Below are positions 6,569 through 14,566 of a stretch of 64,000 nt of DNA, one piece after another (the first letter of the stretch is position 1; the number at the start of each line of letters is the position of its first letter). Below the pieces are notes generated by a model that did no database searches, was not told the origin of the DNA, and worked only from the letters and a program-made list of their open reading frames with translations. The position numbers were made by a program, and so were the translations under genes. Origin of the DNA: Opitutaceae bacterium (GTDB lineage: Bacteria; Verrucomicrobiota; Verrucomicrobiia; Opitutales; Opitutaceae); assembly GCA_016795565.1 (NCBI GenBank), contig JAEUGW010000026.1, positions 1 through 64,000 of the forward strand. The letters run 5' to 3'.

Positions 6569-9004
6569 TCATTCCGTTCGCAACGCGGTTAAGGGATCGA
6601 CCCGCATGGCCCGTAACGCGGGAAGAAGGCACGCTACGGAAGCAATCAGTGTGAGAATCGCAGCGATGCTGATGAATGTCAGCGGATCGTAGGCCGTGAC
6701 TCCGAAGAGCTGGTTTTGCAACGCGCGGGTGAGCGCCAATGAACCAAGCAGACCCGCGGAGATCCCGACTGCGACAAGCTTCAGGCCGCTTTGCATGATC
6801 ATCTGGAGAATATCGCCACGTTGTGCCCCGATAGCCATTCGGATGCCAATCTCCTGCCGACGTTGGGTAACTGCAAAGGCCATGACGCCGTAGAGGCCGA
6901 TGGCGGCGAGGAGCAGAGCCAGGCCGGAGAAAAAGCTGAGCAGTCGAGTGACGAGCCGGCGGGGGCCGACGGCGTTGTCGACCAGACGGTCGAGCTCATA
7001 ATAGTCGCCAGTCGGCAGGCTGGGATCGTGGCTGGCAAGCGCGGCGCGCACCTCAGGGATTAGCGAGCCCGGTGGCCGATTTGAGCGCACGACCATTTCC
7101 AGCCCCAAGGTGTCGTTGCCCTGCCGAAAACAGAGATACATTTCGGGGCCTCCGCCTTGCTCAAGCGAACTGTGTCGGACATCAGCCACAACACCGATAA
7201 TGGTAGCGCCGTCCTTACCGAGCCTGATTTTCTGGCCGAGCGGATCACGTTTATCGGGAAATGCCGCCCGAGCGAGGCTCTCGTTAATGACGACGGCACG
7301 AGGTGCCTTTTCGTCATCTCGCTCCTCGAAAGTGCGACCGGAGATGAGGGCGATCTTCATGGTCCTCAAATACCGATGGTCGACGAATCGCGGGTAGGCG
7401 CCGGGATATTTCCCCTTGGGATAGGTGACGCCGATCGCGCCGGCGCCCCAAGAACGATTGCGCCCCAGAGGCAAGCAGTCGCTCAGGCCGACCGATTCCA
7501 CGCCGGGTAACGCGGCTACCCGCGCGACTAGAGAGTCGAAATAAACGTTTGCCTCGGCCGGGCCGGCGAAAGCGCGCGGCGAATCGACGCGCCAGGCCAT
7601 TGCGTGCTGCGGTTGGAAGCCCAAGTTCACCTGAAGCACGGCATGAAAACTACGAAAAAGCAGGCTGGCGCCGACCAGAAGCATGCATGCGAGAGCGACC
7701 TCGGTGACGACGAGAAGGTTGCGGATGTGGGCAGCTGAATGTCCAGCGCTACGCTGGTGCGTCGTGTTCTGAAGCGTGGGCGAACTTTGCCGTGAAAGTT
7801 GCAAGGCCGGTAGCAAACCGCAGGCAATGCCGACCAGCATCGTTAAGCCAACGGTGACGGCCAACGCCAAGGGATCAACCGAGGCGTCTTGGAGAAGCGG
7901 CATCCCAAACGTCTGTAGCTGCGCGAGCACGTGCGTCGTCCAGACGGCCAGCAGCACACCGATGCCCGAACCGCCGAAGGCCAAGACAAGACTCTCTGTG
8001 AGGGCCTGCCGGATGAGGTGACCGCGGGTGGCTCCGAGTGCGATGCGCACGGCGAACTCTTGCCGCCGGACGTTAACCCGGGCGAGCAGCAGATTCGAGA
8101 GGTTGACGCACGCGATGACCAGCACGCAGGCAACCGCTCCCGCCAAGAGCAGGAATGGTCCGCGAAACCGACCGCGCAGCGCCGTGTCGAGAGGTGAAAC
8201 CACGGCACCGAAGGTCCAACCATTAGGAATGGATGATGGACCAGTGCGGAGTTGTTCGTTGATCACTGTTAATTCTGCTTGGGCTTGCTCGAGTGTCACA
8301 CCCGGTTTGAGCCGGCCAATTCCAAAGATTGTGTTGCCCAAACGGGCCGATTCAGGGGTGAGTGGGAAGGGTTGAATAACGTCCACCTCGTTCCCCGGGG
8401 AAAAGATAGCATCGAAATCAAAAGTGTCCGGCAGAACACCGACGACGGCGGTCGGCGAATTGTTAAGGATGAACACACGTCCGATCACCGTTGGGTCACC
8501 GGCGAAACGGCGCTGCCAAAAACTGTGGCTCAGGATGACGGCCCCGGGTTTGATGGTCAGTCCGTCCTGTCCCCGCCATCGGCATTCCTCGGCAGTGAAA
8601 TTGCGGCCGTGCGCCAGGCCGACGCCGAGCACGGGCAAGAAGTTGTCTGAAACGGCGACGCTACGCAGCCGTTCGGGTTCGCCTGAGCCGCTGAGCGTTA
8701 GGCGGCCATAGTCGGAGAAAGCAAAGTAGGCCGCGAGCGCTTCGAAGCTTTTGTTGTGCTCGCGCCAGCTGTTGAATACATCGGCCCGCGCGGTGCGGCC
8801 GGAAAGGCCGCCGCCGGAGCCGTTCTCTATCCAAACAAGGCGCTCGGGCTCGCGGATCGGGAGGGGTTTAAGCAGCACTGCACGGGCGATACTGAACATA
8901 GCCGTGCAGACGCCGATACCGAGCGCCAAGGTTGCGATGGCTACAAAAGTAAAACCCGGGGATTTGGCGAACTGCCGAAGAGCGAACCGGATGTCGGAGA
9001 GCAT
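6569..9004 (-). CDS. MacB/FtsX-type ABC permease (acidobacterial duplicated orphan permease)
   Basis: The 811-aa protein has an N-terminal membrane segment (FTFVAIATLALGIGVCTAMF), a large MacB-type periplasmic domain, three membrane segments in the middle (around the NLLLARVNVRRQEFAVRIAL motif), a second periplasmic domain, and three more C-terminal segments ending VDPLTALRTE. This duplicated layout of about 800 aa without its own ATPase matches the ADOP family, abundant in Acidobacteria and Verrucomicrobia. Such proteins belong to type VII ABC systems coupled to outer-membrane or envelope processes; the substrate is unknown. No ATP-binding protein or membrane fusion protein is nearby, so it is an orphan cargo gene of the island. 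Confidence 0.9.
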   Translation of the reverse strand: MLSDIRFALRQFAKSPGFTFVAIATLALGIGVCTAMFSIARAVLLKPLPIREPERLVWIENGSGGGLSGRTARADVFNSWREHNKSFEALAAYFAFSDYGRLTLSGSGEPERLRSVAVSDNFLPVLGVGLAHGRNFTAEECRWRGQDGLTIKPGAVILSHSFWQRRFAGDPTVIGRVFILNNSPTAVVGVLPDTFDFDAIFSPGNEVDVIQPFPLTPESARLGNTIFGIGRLKPGVTLEQAQAELTVINEQLRTGPSSIPNGWTFGAVVSPLDTALRGRFRGPFLLLAGAVACVLVIACVNLSNLLLARVNVRRQEFAVRIALGATRGHLIRQALTESLVLAFGGSGIGVLLAVWTTHVLAQLQTFGMPLLQDASVDPLALAVTVGLTMLVGIACGLLPALQLSRQSSPTLQNTTHQRSAGHSAAHIRNLLVVTEVALACMLLVGASLLFRSFHAVLQVNLGFQPQHAMAWRVDSPRAFAGPAEANVYFDSLVARVAALPGVESVGLSDCLPLGRNRSWGAGAIGVTYPKGKYPGAYPRFVDHRYLRTMKIALISGRTFEERDDEKAPRAVVINESLARAAFPDKRDPLGQKIRLGKDGATIIGVVADVRHSSLEQGGGPEMYLCFRQGNDTLGLEMVVRSNRPPGSLIPEVRAALASHDPSLPTGDYYELDRLVDNAVGPRRLVTRLLSFFSGLALLLAAIGLYGVMAFAVTQRRQEIGIRMAIGAQRGDILQMIMQSGLKLVAVGISAGLLGSLALTRALQNQLFGVTAYDPLTFISIAAILTLIASVACLLPALRAMRVDPLTALRTE

Positions 9005-9427
9005 AGTGGGATAACTTTCAGCCGGACAACATACCTTAACACTCCGCCACCGCCCAAAGGCAAACGGCTAATTGCACAAAATGAGAATTTTGATCTCCGT
9101 CCCCCTCGGCCGCCACTGGCAGAAAAGAATGCCCCCAGCGCGAAGCGCATTCATTTCCCCGGCACCTCGGAAGTGCCGATAGCGACGCCGACCTGAGTAG
9201 GCCGCGGGTTGAAAACTGACTGCTAGGCAGCGGCAGGCACAGGCAGGCTGACCACGGCTGCGGGTGTGGCGCTCGCTTCGTAGTCCTCGAGAGCCGGCAG
9301 TGTCACCCGTGCGTTCCTTGCGTAGGCCCGATGCACCGCCTTAGAGGGCTCCATCCGCCCCATTGGTCGGCTTTGTCTATCTTCTTCTGGCAAGTGCGGA
9401 GAAATGAGATGCATCATCGCGGAAAGT
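9005..9427. other. Intergenic region without convincing gene
   Basis: This stretch upstream of the orphan permease presumably carries its promoter, although no strong -35/-10 pair stands out. A 64-codon minus-strand reading frame (9223-9417) lacks a recognisable domain and was not accepted. Nothing else is supported. Confidence 0.4.
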
Positions 9428-9471
9428 TTATTCCGCCCGCAACACCACCATCGGGTCCACCTTCCCGCCCG
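9428..9471 (-). pseudogene. 3' scar of an ADOP-type permease gene
   Basis: Directly downstream of the TonB-C lipoprotein gene the minus strand reads GGKVDPMVVLRAE-stop. This is the characteristic C-terminal end of MacB/FtsX-type orphan permeases; the intact copy at 6569-9004 ends VDPLTALRTE-stop. Only about a dozen codons remain, so the rest of the gene has been lost by deletion or recombination. Confidence 0.5.
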
Positions 9472-10047
9472 CTACTTCCCGACTTCCACCCCGCCTGATT
9501 CAGTGAAGGTAAACGCCAGGTCGATCTGGGTGCTTACAGCCTGACGGCGAATCACCCGCCAGTAGGACGAACCATCATTCTGCACCCGCTCGTTCTGTAG
9601 AAGTTCAGCCGGCACGAAACGCCACTGCCACACTGCGCTTTCCACGGCGCCGCGAAAAGCTTCAGCATAAGGACCGACCGTGGAAAACGTCAGCAGACTC
9701 GGTCCGATATCGGTCACCCGCCCCGCCTCGTCCACCATGACTCGGACGCCGACCACTGCCCGGCCCGCTTTCGCCTTGAGGGCTTTGGATGGATAGATCG
9801 GCTGCATTATTGGCGGTAGCGGCTGGGCCTGCACGAATTCCTCCCCGTAGCTTACCTTGCTGGCGCCCGTCTCGCCCGTCTCGACAGTCTCACGCACGGC
9901 CACTTTGTCCGATGCCATTGATTGCATCGAAATGATGGCAAACGAGCTTACCCCTGTGCCGGTCGCCTCAATCGATCTATGACGGCATCCCACCAAGCCG
10001 AGCAAGACCACCCCCGCCCAGAGTTTCCCTTTTGTCACGGATTTCAT
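9472..10047 (-). CDS. TonB C-terminal domain lipoprotein
   Basis: A 191-aa protein starting MKSVTKGKLWAGVVLLGLVG, followed by the lipobox cysteine C21, so it is a predicted lipoprotein. After a variable region, residues about 85-185 (PIMQPIYPSKALKAKAGRAV onward, with VVGVRVMVDEAGRVTDIG) match the TonB-C/energy-transducer fold in which V-x-V-D-x-x-G-x-V is typical. It lacks a TonB-type N-terminal membrane anchor and Pro-rich linker, so it is probably a periplasmic homologue, not a true TonB. The start overlaps the tail codons VVGLRAE-stop of a vanished permease gene as ATGA. An upstream ATG at 10137 adds 30 non-conserved residues. Confidence 0.72.
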   Translation of the reverse strand: MKSVTKGKLWAGVVLLGLVGCRHRSIEATGTGVSSFAIISMQSMASDKVAVRETVETGETGASKVSYGEEFVQAQPLPPIMQPIYPSKALKAKAGRAVVGVRVMVDEAGRVTDIGPSLLTFSTVGPYAEAFRGAVESAVWQWRFVPAELLQNERVQNDGSSYWRVIRRQAVSTQIDLAFTFTESGGVEVGK

Positions 10048-10411
10048 TCCGCCCGCAACCCCACCACCAGTCTTCGCGCGAAGGCTGCTGCCAGACGAGA
10101 AGCCACGTTCGTTGATGTGCCGGCAAAAATATCTCATGGTGTAAGTGGCTACGCGAAGGATGGACGGTTGTAGACCTCGACGGCGGAGGTCATCGCCGCC
10201 AGTGCCTTATCGACCATTCTGGTGCTGACTGGGAGTTTCATAGGGCAGTAGAACACTAGCGAAAGCCTTGCAGAACTCGACAAATAATCGGCCGAAGTGC
10301 GCGACCTACATCTTCCGGCGCCGGCTACATTGCGCGCACCTGAATTAAGGCGCCGACCGCCTCCGAGATTCTCCCGAATAGGAGACGGTGTCCGGAGAAT
10401 TCAACTGTCGC
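10048..10411. other. Intergenic region with permease remnant and weak hairpin
   Basis: Immediately upstream of the TonB-C gene the minus strand encodes VVGLRAE-stop (about 10044-10067), the tail of another orphan permease gene. A hairpin ATTCTCC (10368-10374) / GGAGAAT (10394-10400) lies downstream of hipA and could help termination, though no T-run follows. Nothing else is recognised. Confidence 0.35.
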
Positions 10412-11731
10412 TCAAGGTTCATTCGCAAGCCGTCCGGCCTGCTCCTGTATGCCAGCAAAGATTCGGTCACTCACCCGTGCAGGGAAACCCGGCGGCAGTT
10501 GGCCGCCTACCTCCGCAATCACCTCAGGAACTTGGCGAATCACTTCCGCAATTAGGCCGCACGCGTCACCCAAGCCGGCGATGCGGGTCACCGCGTCCCA
10601 ATGCCGCGGGAGAATGTCCTTCAACTTCCAATGGGCGTTGCGGCTGCGGACCGCCATCGCGAGCTTCGCTTTCTGCCATTGGAGCAGGCGCGGGCCGTTG
10701 CCGATGATCGGCCAGGCAGAAAGCACATCGTAGAATGGAGTGAGCCGGTAGGTCCCGCCGCGCTCGTGAAAGAGGGAAAAATTCTTGGCGTGGCCGTCCG
10801 TGGCAGCGAGCAGCCAGAACACAATTTGGGCTTTGGCGAAGGCCCGCTTGTCTTGCTCCGCGCGGGAACTCGTGGCCAGCACGCGCAGGATGGCGCTCAT
10901 GCCGGGCCCGCCATCGGCCTCGTATTTGAACCGCGCAGGCTGGCCGAGCGCTTGACAGAAATCCTCCTGCGGCAGGCGGGCGATCCAATGGCCGTCTTCC
11001 CAAGCTCGGTCGAAGCGCTGCACAACGAGCACCTTGCGCTCCCCGAACTGTGCGATCTCGCAATGGGCGGTCTCAAGGCCGAAGGCCTGCATCAGGCGGG
11101 AGCAGAGCCATTCATTCTCGACGGAGTCTTGCATGTCCGCCTGCAGGTTACCGACCAGCCCGAGCGGCAGCTTCAGAATGTGAGTGGTGGGGGTGGAGCC
11201 CTTCGGTCGGCACCAGCGGTTGCGGTGGAATAGCAGGGCGGTCTTTTCCTGCGCCCCGGCAATGGAGATACGGAATTCCTCTCCATCCGCCTGCCCAAGC
11301 ACACGGCCGCCAGAGAGGGCCGCGCCAATGGCCTGTTCTACGCCGGTGTCATCCAGAGGCTCGGCTTCGATCCGATCATACCCCTGCGGGGGCGTGCCCT
11401 CCGGCAGCAGTTGCACAGCACCAACGCAATCGCGACCGATCGCCGTGAGCAGGTCGAAAGCGCCGGTGGAATCCGTGGCGAACCGGGACTGGAGACGGGC
11501 GCGGATGCCGTCGCTGTCGGGCAGGAGATTGTCGAAAAAATAGGTGACGGTTTCGCCGCGGTGCGGTGCGTTGCCCGGGGCAAACGGCAATGAAAGCGAA
11601 AGCACGCGGGCGGCGGGGGAAGCCACCCAGCCGGCATCATACTGGAAGGACGGGGAGCCAGCGCGGGGTTGCGACCACACGCCGACGCGTTCGCCATTCA
11701 TCCAGACAACGAGGTGGGTGGATTTGGACAT
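10412..11731 (-). CDS. hipA: HipA toxin, serine/threonine kinase
   Basis: A 439-aa protein, essentially the length of E. coli HipA (440 aa), which phosphorylates glutamyl-tRNA synthetase and causes growth arrest and persistence. Conserved features include the phosphorylated P-loop motif RISIAGAQEKTALL (S156 corresponds to E. coli S150), the PTTHILKLPLG nucleotide-binding stretch, VQRFDR, the catalytic loop LLAATDGHAKNFSLF (D312) and the metal-binding FYDVLS (D335). All catalytic residues are present. It lies 12 nt downstream of hipB in the usual antitoxin-first order and is controlled by the same operators. Confidence 0.95.
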   Translation of the reverse strand: MSKSTHLVVWMNGERVGVWSQPRAGSPSFQYDAGWVASPAARVLSLSLPFAPGNAPHRGETVTYFFDNLLPDSDGIRARLQSRFATDSTGAFDLLTAIGRDCVGAVQLLPEGTPPQGYDRIEAEPLDDTGVEQAIGAALSGGRVLGQADGEEFRISIAGAQEKTALLFHRNRWCRPKGSTPTTHILKLPLGLVGNLQADMQDSVENEWLCSRLMQAFGLETAHCEIAQFGERKVLVVQRFDRAWEDGHWIARLPQEDFCQALGQPARFKYEADGGPGMSAILRVLATSSRAEQDKRAFAKAQIVFWLLAATDGHAKNFSLFHERGGTYRLTPFYDVLSAWPIIGNGPRLLQWQKAKLAMAVRSRNAHWKLKDILPRHWDAVTRIAGLGDACGLIAEVIRQVPEVIAEVGGQLPPGFPARVSDRIFAGIQEQAGRLANEP

Positions 11732-11743
11732 GGATGGGGATAA

Positions 11744-12004
11744 TTACCAGCCGGCTCGACCCGGTTTTTGTTTCTTGGGGACGGTAGGACCGGTGTCTTC
11801 TATGACGACCCGACCACCAAGGATCGCCACCAGTTTCGCAATCTGATCGAAGCTGGTGCGGTCAGGTGCCGACTCGATGCGCGCCACGCGCTTCTGGCTG
11901 ACCCCCAACAGTTGGCCGACCTGGGCTTGGCTGAGGCCCCGGCCGTGCCGTAGGGCGCGCAGGACCGCGCGGGCTTGCGCGGGGGTGTCGATTGGGTAGT
12001 TCAT
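11744..12004 (-). CDS. hipB: HipB antitoxin, XRE-type regulator
   Basis: An 86-aa protein with an XRE/Cro helix-turn-helix (ALRHGRGLSQAQVGQLLGVS, then QKRVARIESAPDR, residues about 16-50) and a short C-terminal strand plus tail ending in W, as in E. coli HipB (88 aa, also ending in W), whose tail is a degradation signal. It neutralises HipA and represses the operon. The mRNA is predicted to be leaderless because the -10 box (12011-12016) lies only 6 nt before the ATG. Confidence 0.92.
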   Translation of the reverse strand: MNYPIDTPAQARAVLRALRHGRGLSQAQVGQLLGVSQKRVARIESAPDRTSFDQIAKLVAILGGRVVIEDTGPTVPKKQKPGRAGW

Positions 12005-12010
12005 GCACTG

Positions 12011-12039
12011 AAGTTACTACTCTAAGGGAGTAATGTCAA
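12011..12039 (-). promoter_or_regulatory. hipBA promoter
   Basis: On the minus strand a perfect -35 box TTGACA (12034-12039) is followed after 17 nt by TAACTT (12011-12016). The predicted start point coincides with the hipB ATG. Operator O1 covers the spacer between the two boxes, so bound HipB would block RNA polymerase. Confidence 0.65.
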
Positions 12040-12086
12040 GATACTCCTTTTAGAGAGTATTATTGTTTTACTATCAATAGGTAGTA
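12015..12086. promoter_or_regulatory. Three HipB operators, 27 bp apart
   Basis: Three sites share the form TACTM-N8-KAGTA: O1 12015-12032 (TACTA-N8-GAGTA), O2 12042-12059 (TACTC-N8-GAGTA) and O3 12069-12086 (TACTA-N8-TAGTA). Their starts are exactly 27 bp apart. The half-site plus 8-bp spacer layout is that of E. coli hip operators (TATCC-N8-GGATA), which supports assignment to HipB. Confidence 0.75.
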
Positions 12087-12108
12087 ACATGAGGACCATG
12101 CCGGGCGC

Positions 12109-13374
12109 TTAGGACGCGAGTTCGGACGTGCTGGAGGATTCAACCGGGAGTGAGATTATGGAGCCAACGCGATGCGATTCGTTCCCGGCAGCGGGCGGGG
12201 TGTTCGGCGCTGTCACCGTCAGCACCGCATCGGCGGACGCCTGCTGAGCGAGACTGAAGCTCACCTTCTGCGCCATGCGGCGCTTGTGGTCGGCGGCGAG
12301 GTGTCCATAAACCTTGTCGATCAAGCCGGTGCCGGACTCGTGGCCGAGCCATTCGGCGATGGTTTTGAAATCAAGGCCCGACATGACGCAGTAGCTCGCA
12401 AAGAAATGCCGCAGGTCGTGAAACCCGACCCATTCTAGGCCGGCCTCCGCGCGAGCGGCAAAGAGGCTGCCCCGCAGGTCGCTCGCAGGAATGTCCTTTT
12501 CACCGCGCTGCGGCGACGGGAACAGATATCTGCAGTCGGGCGCCCGGCGCGCGTGCATGGTGCGCAGGTGCGCCTCAAGCGCTGGGTTGAAATCGACCAC
12601 ACGGGCTTTGCCATTTTTTGATAAACCGTCGCTGCCAAACGTCACTTGGCGGTGATCAAAAGAGACATCCTTCCATTTCAAGCGGAGTGCCTCCCGATAA
12701 CGCCCGCCGCTATAGCCCAGGAAGCGGATGAAGTCGGCGAGGATTGGCCCCGACCGGTTGGACGAAGCATCCGCCTTCTGGCACAAAATCGTGAATTGGT
12801 CGTCCTTGAGCAGAGGACGGACCGGGGCCTTGTAGCGGAGCGGTTTCACCCCGACGGTCGGCAGATCCTTAAGGTAGCCGAGTTCCTGTGCGAACTTGCA
12901 GACTTGTCGTAGGTGGATGAGGTCGATGTTTACCGTGCGTGGGTTGCTCCCGCCCCGCAGGCGTTTTTGCATGAAAGCATAGATCATCGGGTGGGTGATG
13001 GCATTTGTCCGGATGTGGCCGAAATGCGCGCGCCATCTATTGAGGCTGTAGCGTTCCCGCTTGATCGTGGATTTGCGTTTGATCGCGTGCTTCATGTTCT
13101 CATGCAAGTCTAGGTATCGGTCACAGCAGGTGCCGAACGAGGGAATGACCAACGGTTCTGCCGCAGCATCGCCTTCGTTGCGAATCTGGCGCTTGCGGTC
13201 CATTTCCAAGATGCATGCCTCCGGGGTAGTAGATTCGAGGAGGATGCGACGCGGCAGCATGCGACCGTCGGGCTGCTTCACGCGAAGCTGCATGTAGCAC
13301 AAACCGTTTCGCTCCCAAAGGCCGGGAATGCGCCGGCCAGAACTATCCGTAACTCCCTTGTATTCACTGCTCAT
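12109..13374 (-). CDS. Tyrosine recombinase/integrase of the island
   Basis: A 421-aa phage-type integrase. It has an N-terminal arm-binding region, a SAM-like core-binding domain (about 80-170) and a C-terminal catalytic domain with R225 (YSGGRYREALRLKW), H319 and R322 (HDLRHFF), H345 (LGH) and the nucleophile Y356 (DKVYGHL). The complete catalytic set is present. ATG at 13374 was chosen because a GGAGG sits 8 nt upstream; an ATG at 13440 adds 22 unlike residues. The gene lies 163 bp from the tRNA-Leu fragment, the usual place of an integrase next to its attachment site. Confidence 0.94.
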   Translation of the reverse strand: MSSEYKGVTDSSGRRIPGLWERNGLCYMQLRVKQPDGRMLPRRILLESTTPEACILEMDRKRQIRNEGDAAAEPLVIPSFGTCCDRYLDLHENMKHAIKRKSTIKRERYSLNRWRAHFGHIRTNAITHPMIYAFMQKRLRGGSNPRTVNIDLIHLRQVCKFAQELGYLKDLPTVGVKPLRYKAPVRPLLKDDQFTILCQKADASSNRSGPILADFIRFLGYSGGRYREALRLKWKDVSFDHRQVTFGSDGLSKNGKARVVDFNPALEAHLRTMHARRAPDCRYLFPSPQRGEKDIPASDLRGSLFAARAEAGLEWVGFHDLRHFFASYCVMSGLDFKTIAEWLGHESGTGLIDKVYGHLAADHKRRMAQKVSFSLAQQASADAVLTVTAPNTPPAAGNESHRVGSIISLPVESSSTSELAS

Positions 13375-13520
13375 GGGAGCCTCCGATTGGTTGACGTTGA
13401 ATTGGATTGTTCTGCATTGGAAGCGCCGGCTGTAGCACAAACCCCACTTTCGACGCGGATAGACCTTCTAGCAAAAAAGCTCGAAACACGCGAGCTACAT
13501 GTAGATAGAATTTCATGGTG

Positions 13521-13537
13521 CCACTCACACTGAGTGG
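13521..13537. repeat. Hairpin abutting the attachment site
   Basis: Perfect 6-bp inverted repeat CCACTC-ACACT-GAGTGG lying directly against the first base of the tRNA-Leu fragment. It could be part of the integrase core or arm site. Confidence 0.5.
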
Positions 13538-13594
13538 TCTCAAAATCCGCCGCCCCCTAAAGGCTTGTGGGTTCGACCCCCACCCCGGGCACCA
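13538..13594 (+). other. tRNA-Leu 3' fragment, probable att site of the island
   Basis: The 57 bases run from the anticodon loop (CTCAAAA) through a variable arm to the T-arm, acceptor 3' strand and CCA of a leucine tRNA. There is no 5' half: the preceding bases do not contain GCCCGGG or a D-arm. It shares its last 28 bases with the intact tRNA at 350-436 but has another variable arm, so it derives from a different tRNA-Leu gene. Such a 3' copy beside an integrase gene is the usual scar of integration into a tRNA gene. Core genes start immediately after it. Confidence 0.8.
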
Positions 13595-13753
13595 GCCTTC
13601 GCCAACGCGAAGCGAAGGTGAAGGCTGCCATCCATAGCCTTGGCGACGGATGGTGCGATAAGGGCATGATTGACGCTACGGCTGGCAGGCTGTTTCTTTC
13701 CCAGTCCGGAAAGAAATCCATCCGCCGTAGCCTTGGCGAAGGCAGCCTGAACC
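13595..13753. repeat. Copies of a GCC(G/A)TAGCCTTGGCGA repeat
   Basis: Short related palindromic segments occur several times: CATAGCCTTGGCGACGG near 13634, and CCGTAGCCTTGGCGAAGG near 13724. Related forms recur at about 61240 and 62725-62790. They are dispersed intergenic repeats without coding capacity. Confidence 0.55.
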
Positions 13754-14563
13754 ATGAAACACATGCCCGATTTCCGCGCCTACGCCCCCACCGCCTCCGC
13801 CGATGCCGCGGAAATCCGGCTGGCCCCCGAGGAGAGCCACCACCTCGTCACCGTGAACCGCTGCGGCCGCGGCGACCCGGTGACCGCCTTCGACGGCCGT
13901 GGCCGCGAGTGGCTCACCGAATGCGCCGATCCCAGCAAGAGCGCCACCCTGCTGCGCGTGAAGGCAACCCGCACCGCCCAACCCCGCGCCTTCGATATCA
14001 CGCTCGGCCAGGCCCTGCCCAAGGGCGCGACGATGGACGACATCGTCCGCCAGGCCACCGAGATCGGTGCCGCCCGCATCGTCCCGCTGCTCAGCGAGCG
14101 CACCCAGGTGCACCTCGACGGCGACCGCGCGGACAAGAAGATCGAGAAATGGCGCACCGGCGCCATCGAGGCCGCCAAACAATGCGGCAACCCCTGGCTG
14201 CCCGAGATCACGCCGATCGTAACTTTCGCTGAATTCCTGAGGTGGGCGTCGGTTTCCACACCGACGCCAGTCGCCGCTGTGGAAAGCGGCGACCACCCCT
14301 ACGACCTCAGGTTGATCGCCAGCCTGCACGCCGGCACCACGACACTGAAAAAGGCGCTCGCCACCTATGCGGCCAAGCACGGCCACGCCCCGCGCCGCGT
14401 GCTCTGGCTCGTCGGCCCCGAGGGCGATTTCTCCCCCGCCGAGATGACCGCCGCCCTCACCGCCGGCTGCGTGCCGGTCACCCTCGGCCCGCTCGTCCTG
14501 CGCAGCGACACCGCCGCCGTTTACGCCTTGAGCATCCTCAATCACGAGTTGCAGAATCCCTGA
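13754..14563 (+). CDS. rsmE: 16S rRNA m3U1498 methyltransferase
   Basis: A 269-aa SPOUT-family methyltransferase that uses S-adenosylmethionine to methylate N3 of U1498 in 16S rRNA. The N-terminal PUA-like domain (EESHHLVTVNRCGRGDPVTA, then FDGRG) is followed by the SPOUT domain with QALPKGATMDDIVRQATEIG and the C-terminal knot WLVGPEGDFSPAEM, GPLVLRSDTAAVYAL. Residues about 161-186 (FLRWASVSTPTPVAAVESGD and following) are encoded by a 76-bp palindromic repeat inserted in frame between two conserved segments. The protein is therefore longer than usual (about 240-250 aa) but should be functional. Confidence 0.93.
   Translation: MKHMPDFRAYAPTASADAAEIRLAPEESHHLVTVNRCGRGDPVTAFDGRGREWLTECADPSKSATLLRVKATRTAQPRAFDITLGQALPKGATMDDIVRQATEIGAARIVPLLSERTQVHLDGDRADKKIEKWRTGAIEAAKQCGNPWLPEITPIVTFAEFLRWASVSTPTPVAAVESGDHPYDLRLIASLHAGTTTLKKALATYAAKHGHAPRRVLWLVGPEGDFSPAEMTAALTAGCVPVTLGPLVLRSDTAAVYALSILNHELQNP
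14236..14311. repeat. Composite palindromic element inside rsmE
   Basis: Outer 7-bp inverted repeat CCTGAGG (14236-14242) / CCTCAGG (14305-14311) encloses two palindromes: GGCGTCGG-TTTCCA-CACCGACGCC and GTCGCCGCT-GTGGAA-AGCGGCGAC. It lies entirely in the coding sequence and keeps the frame. Confidence 0.7.
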
Positions 14564-14566
14564 TCT

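Larger units (their letters stand above)
488..13594. mobile_element. Integrative mobilizable island, left edge unresolved
   Basis: This segment holds a MobF relaxase, TraK/L/M-like mobilization genes, a hipBA module, permease cargo and a tyrosine integrase at its right end. The integrase sits beside a 57-nt tRNA-Leu 3' fragment, the expected product of integration into a tRNA gene. Core genes (rsmE onwards) begin immediately to the right. The left boundary is uncertain: the intact tRNA-Leu at 350-436 is inverted relative to the fragment and has a different variable arm, so it is probably not the partner att site. The true left end may lie outside the window, or an inversion has occurred. No type IV secretion or coupling-protein gene is present here, so the island looks mobilizable rather than self-transmissible. 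Confidence 0.6.

Noticed and set aside
9223-9417. 64-codon minus-strand frame between permease and TonB-C lipoprotein
   Set aside because: No recognisable domain, signal peptide or neighbour support.
13510-13594. Complete second tRNA-Leu at the integrase end
   Set aside because: Only the 3' part from the anticodon loop is present; the 5' acceptor strand and D-arm are missing.
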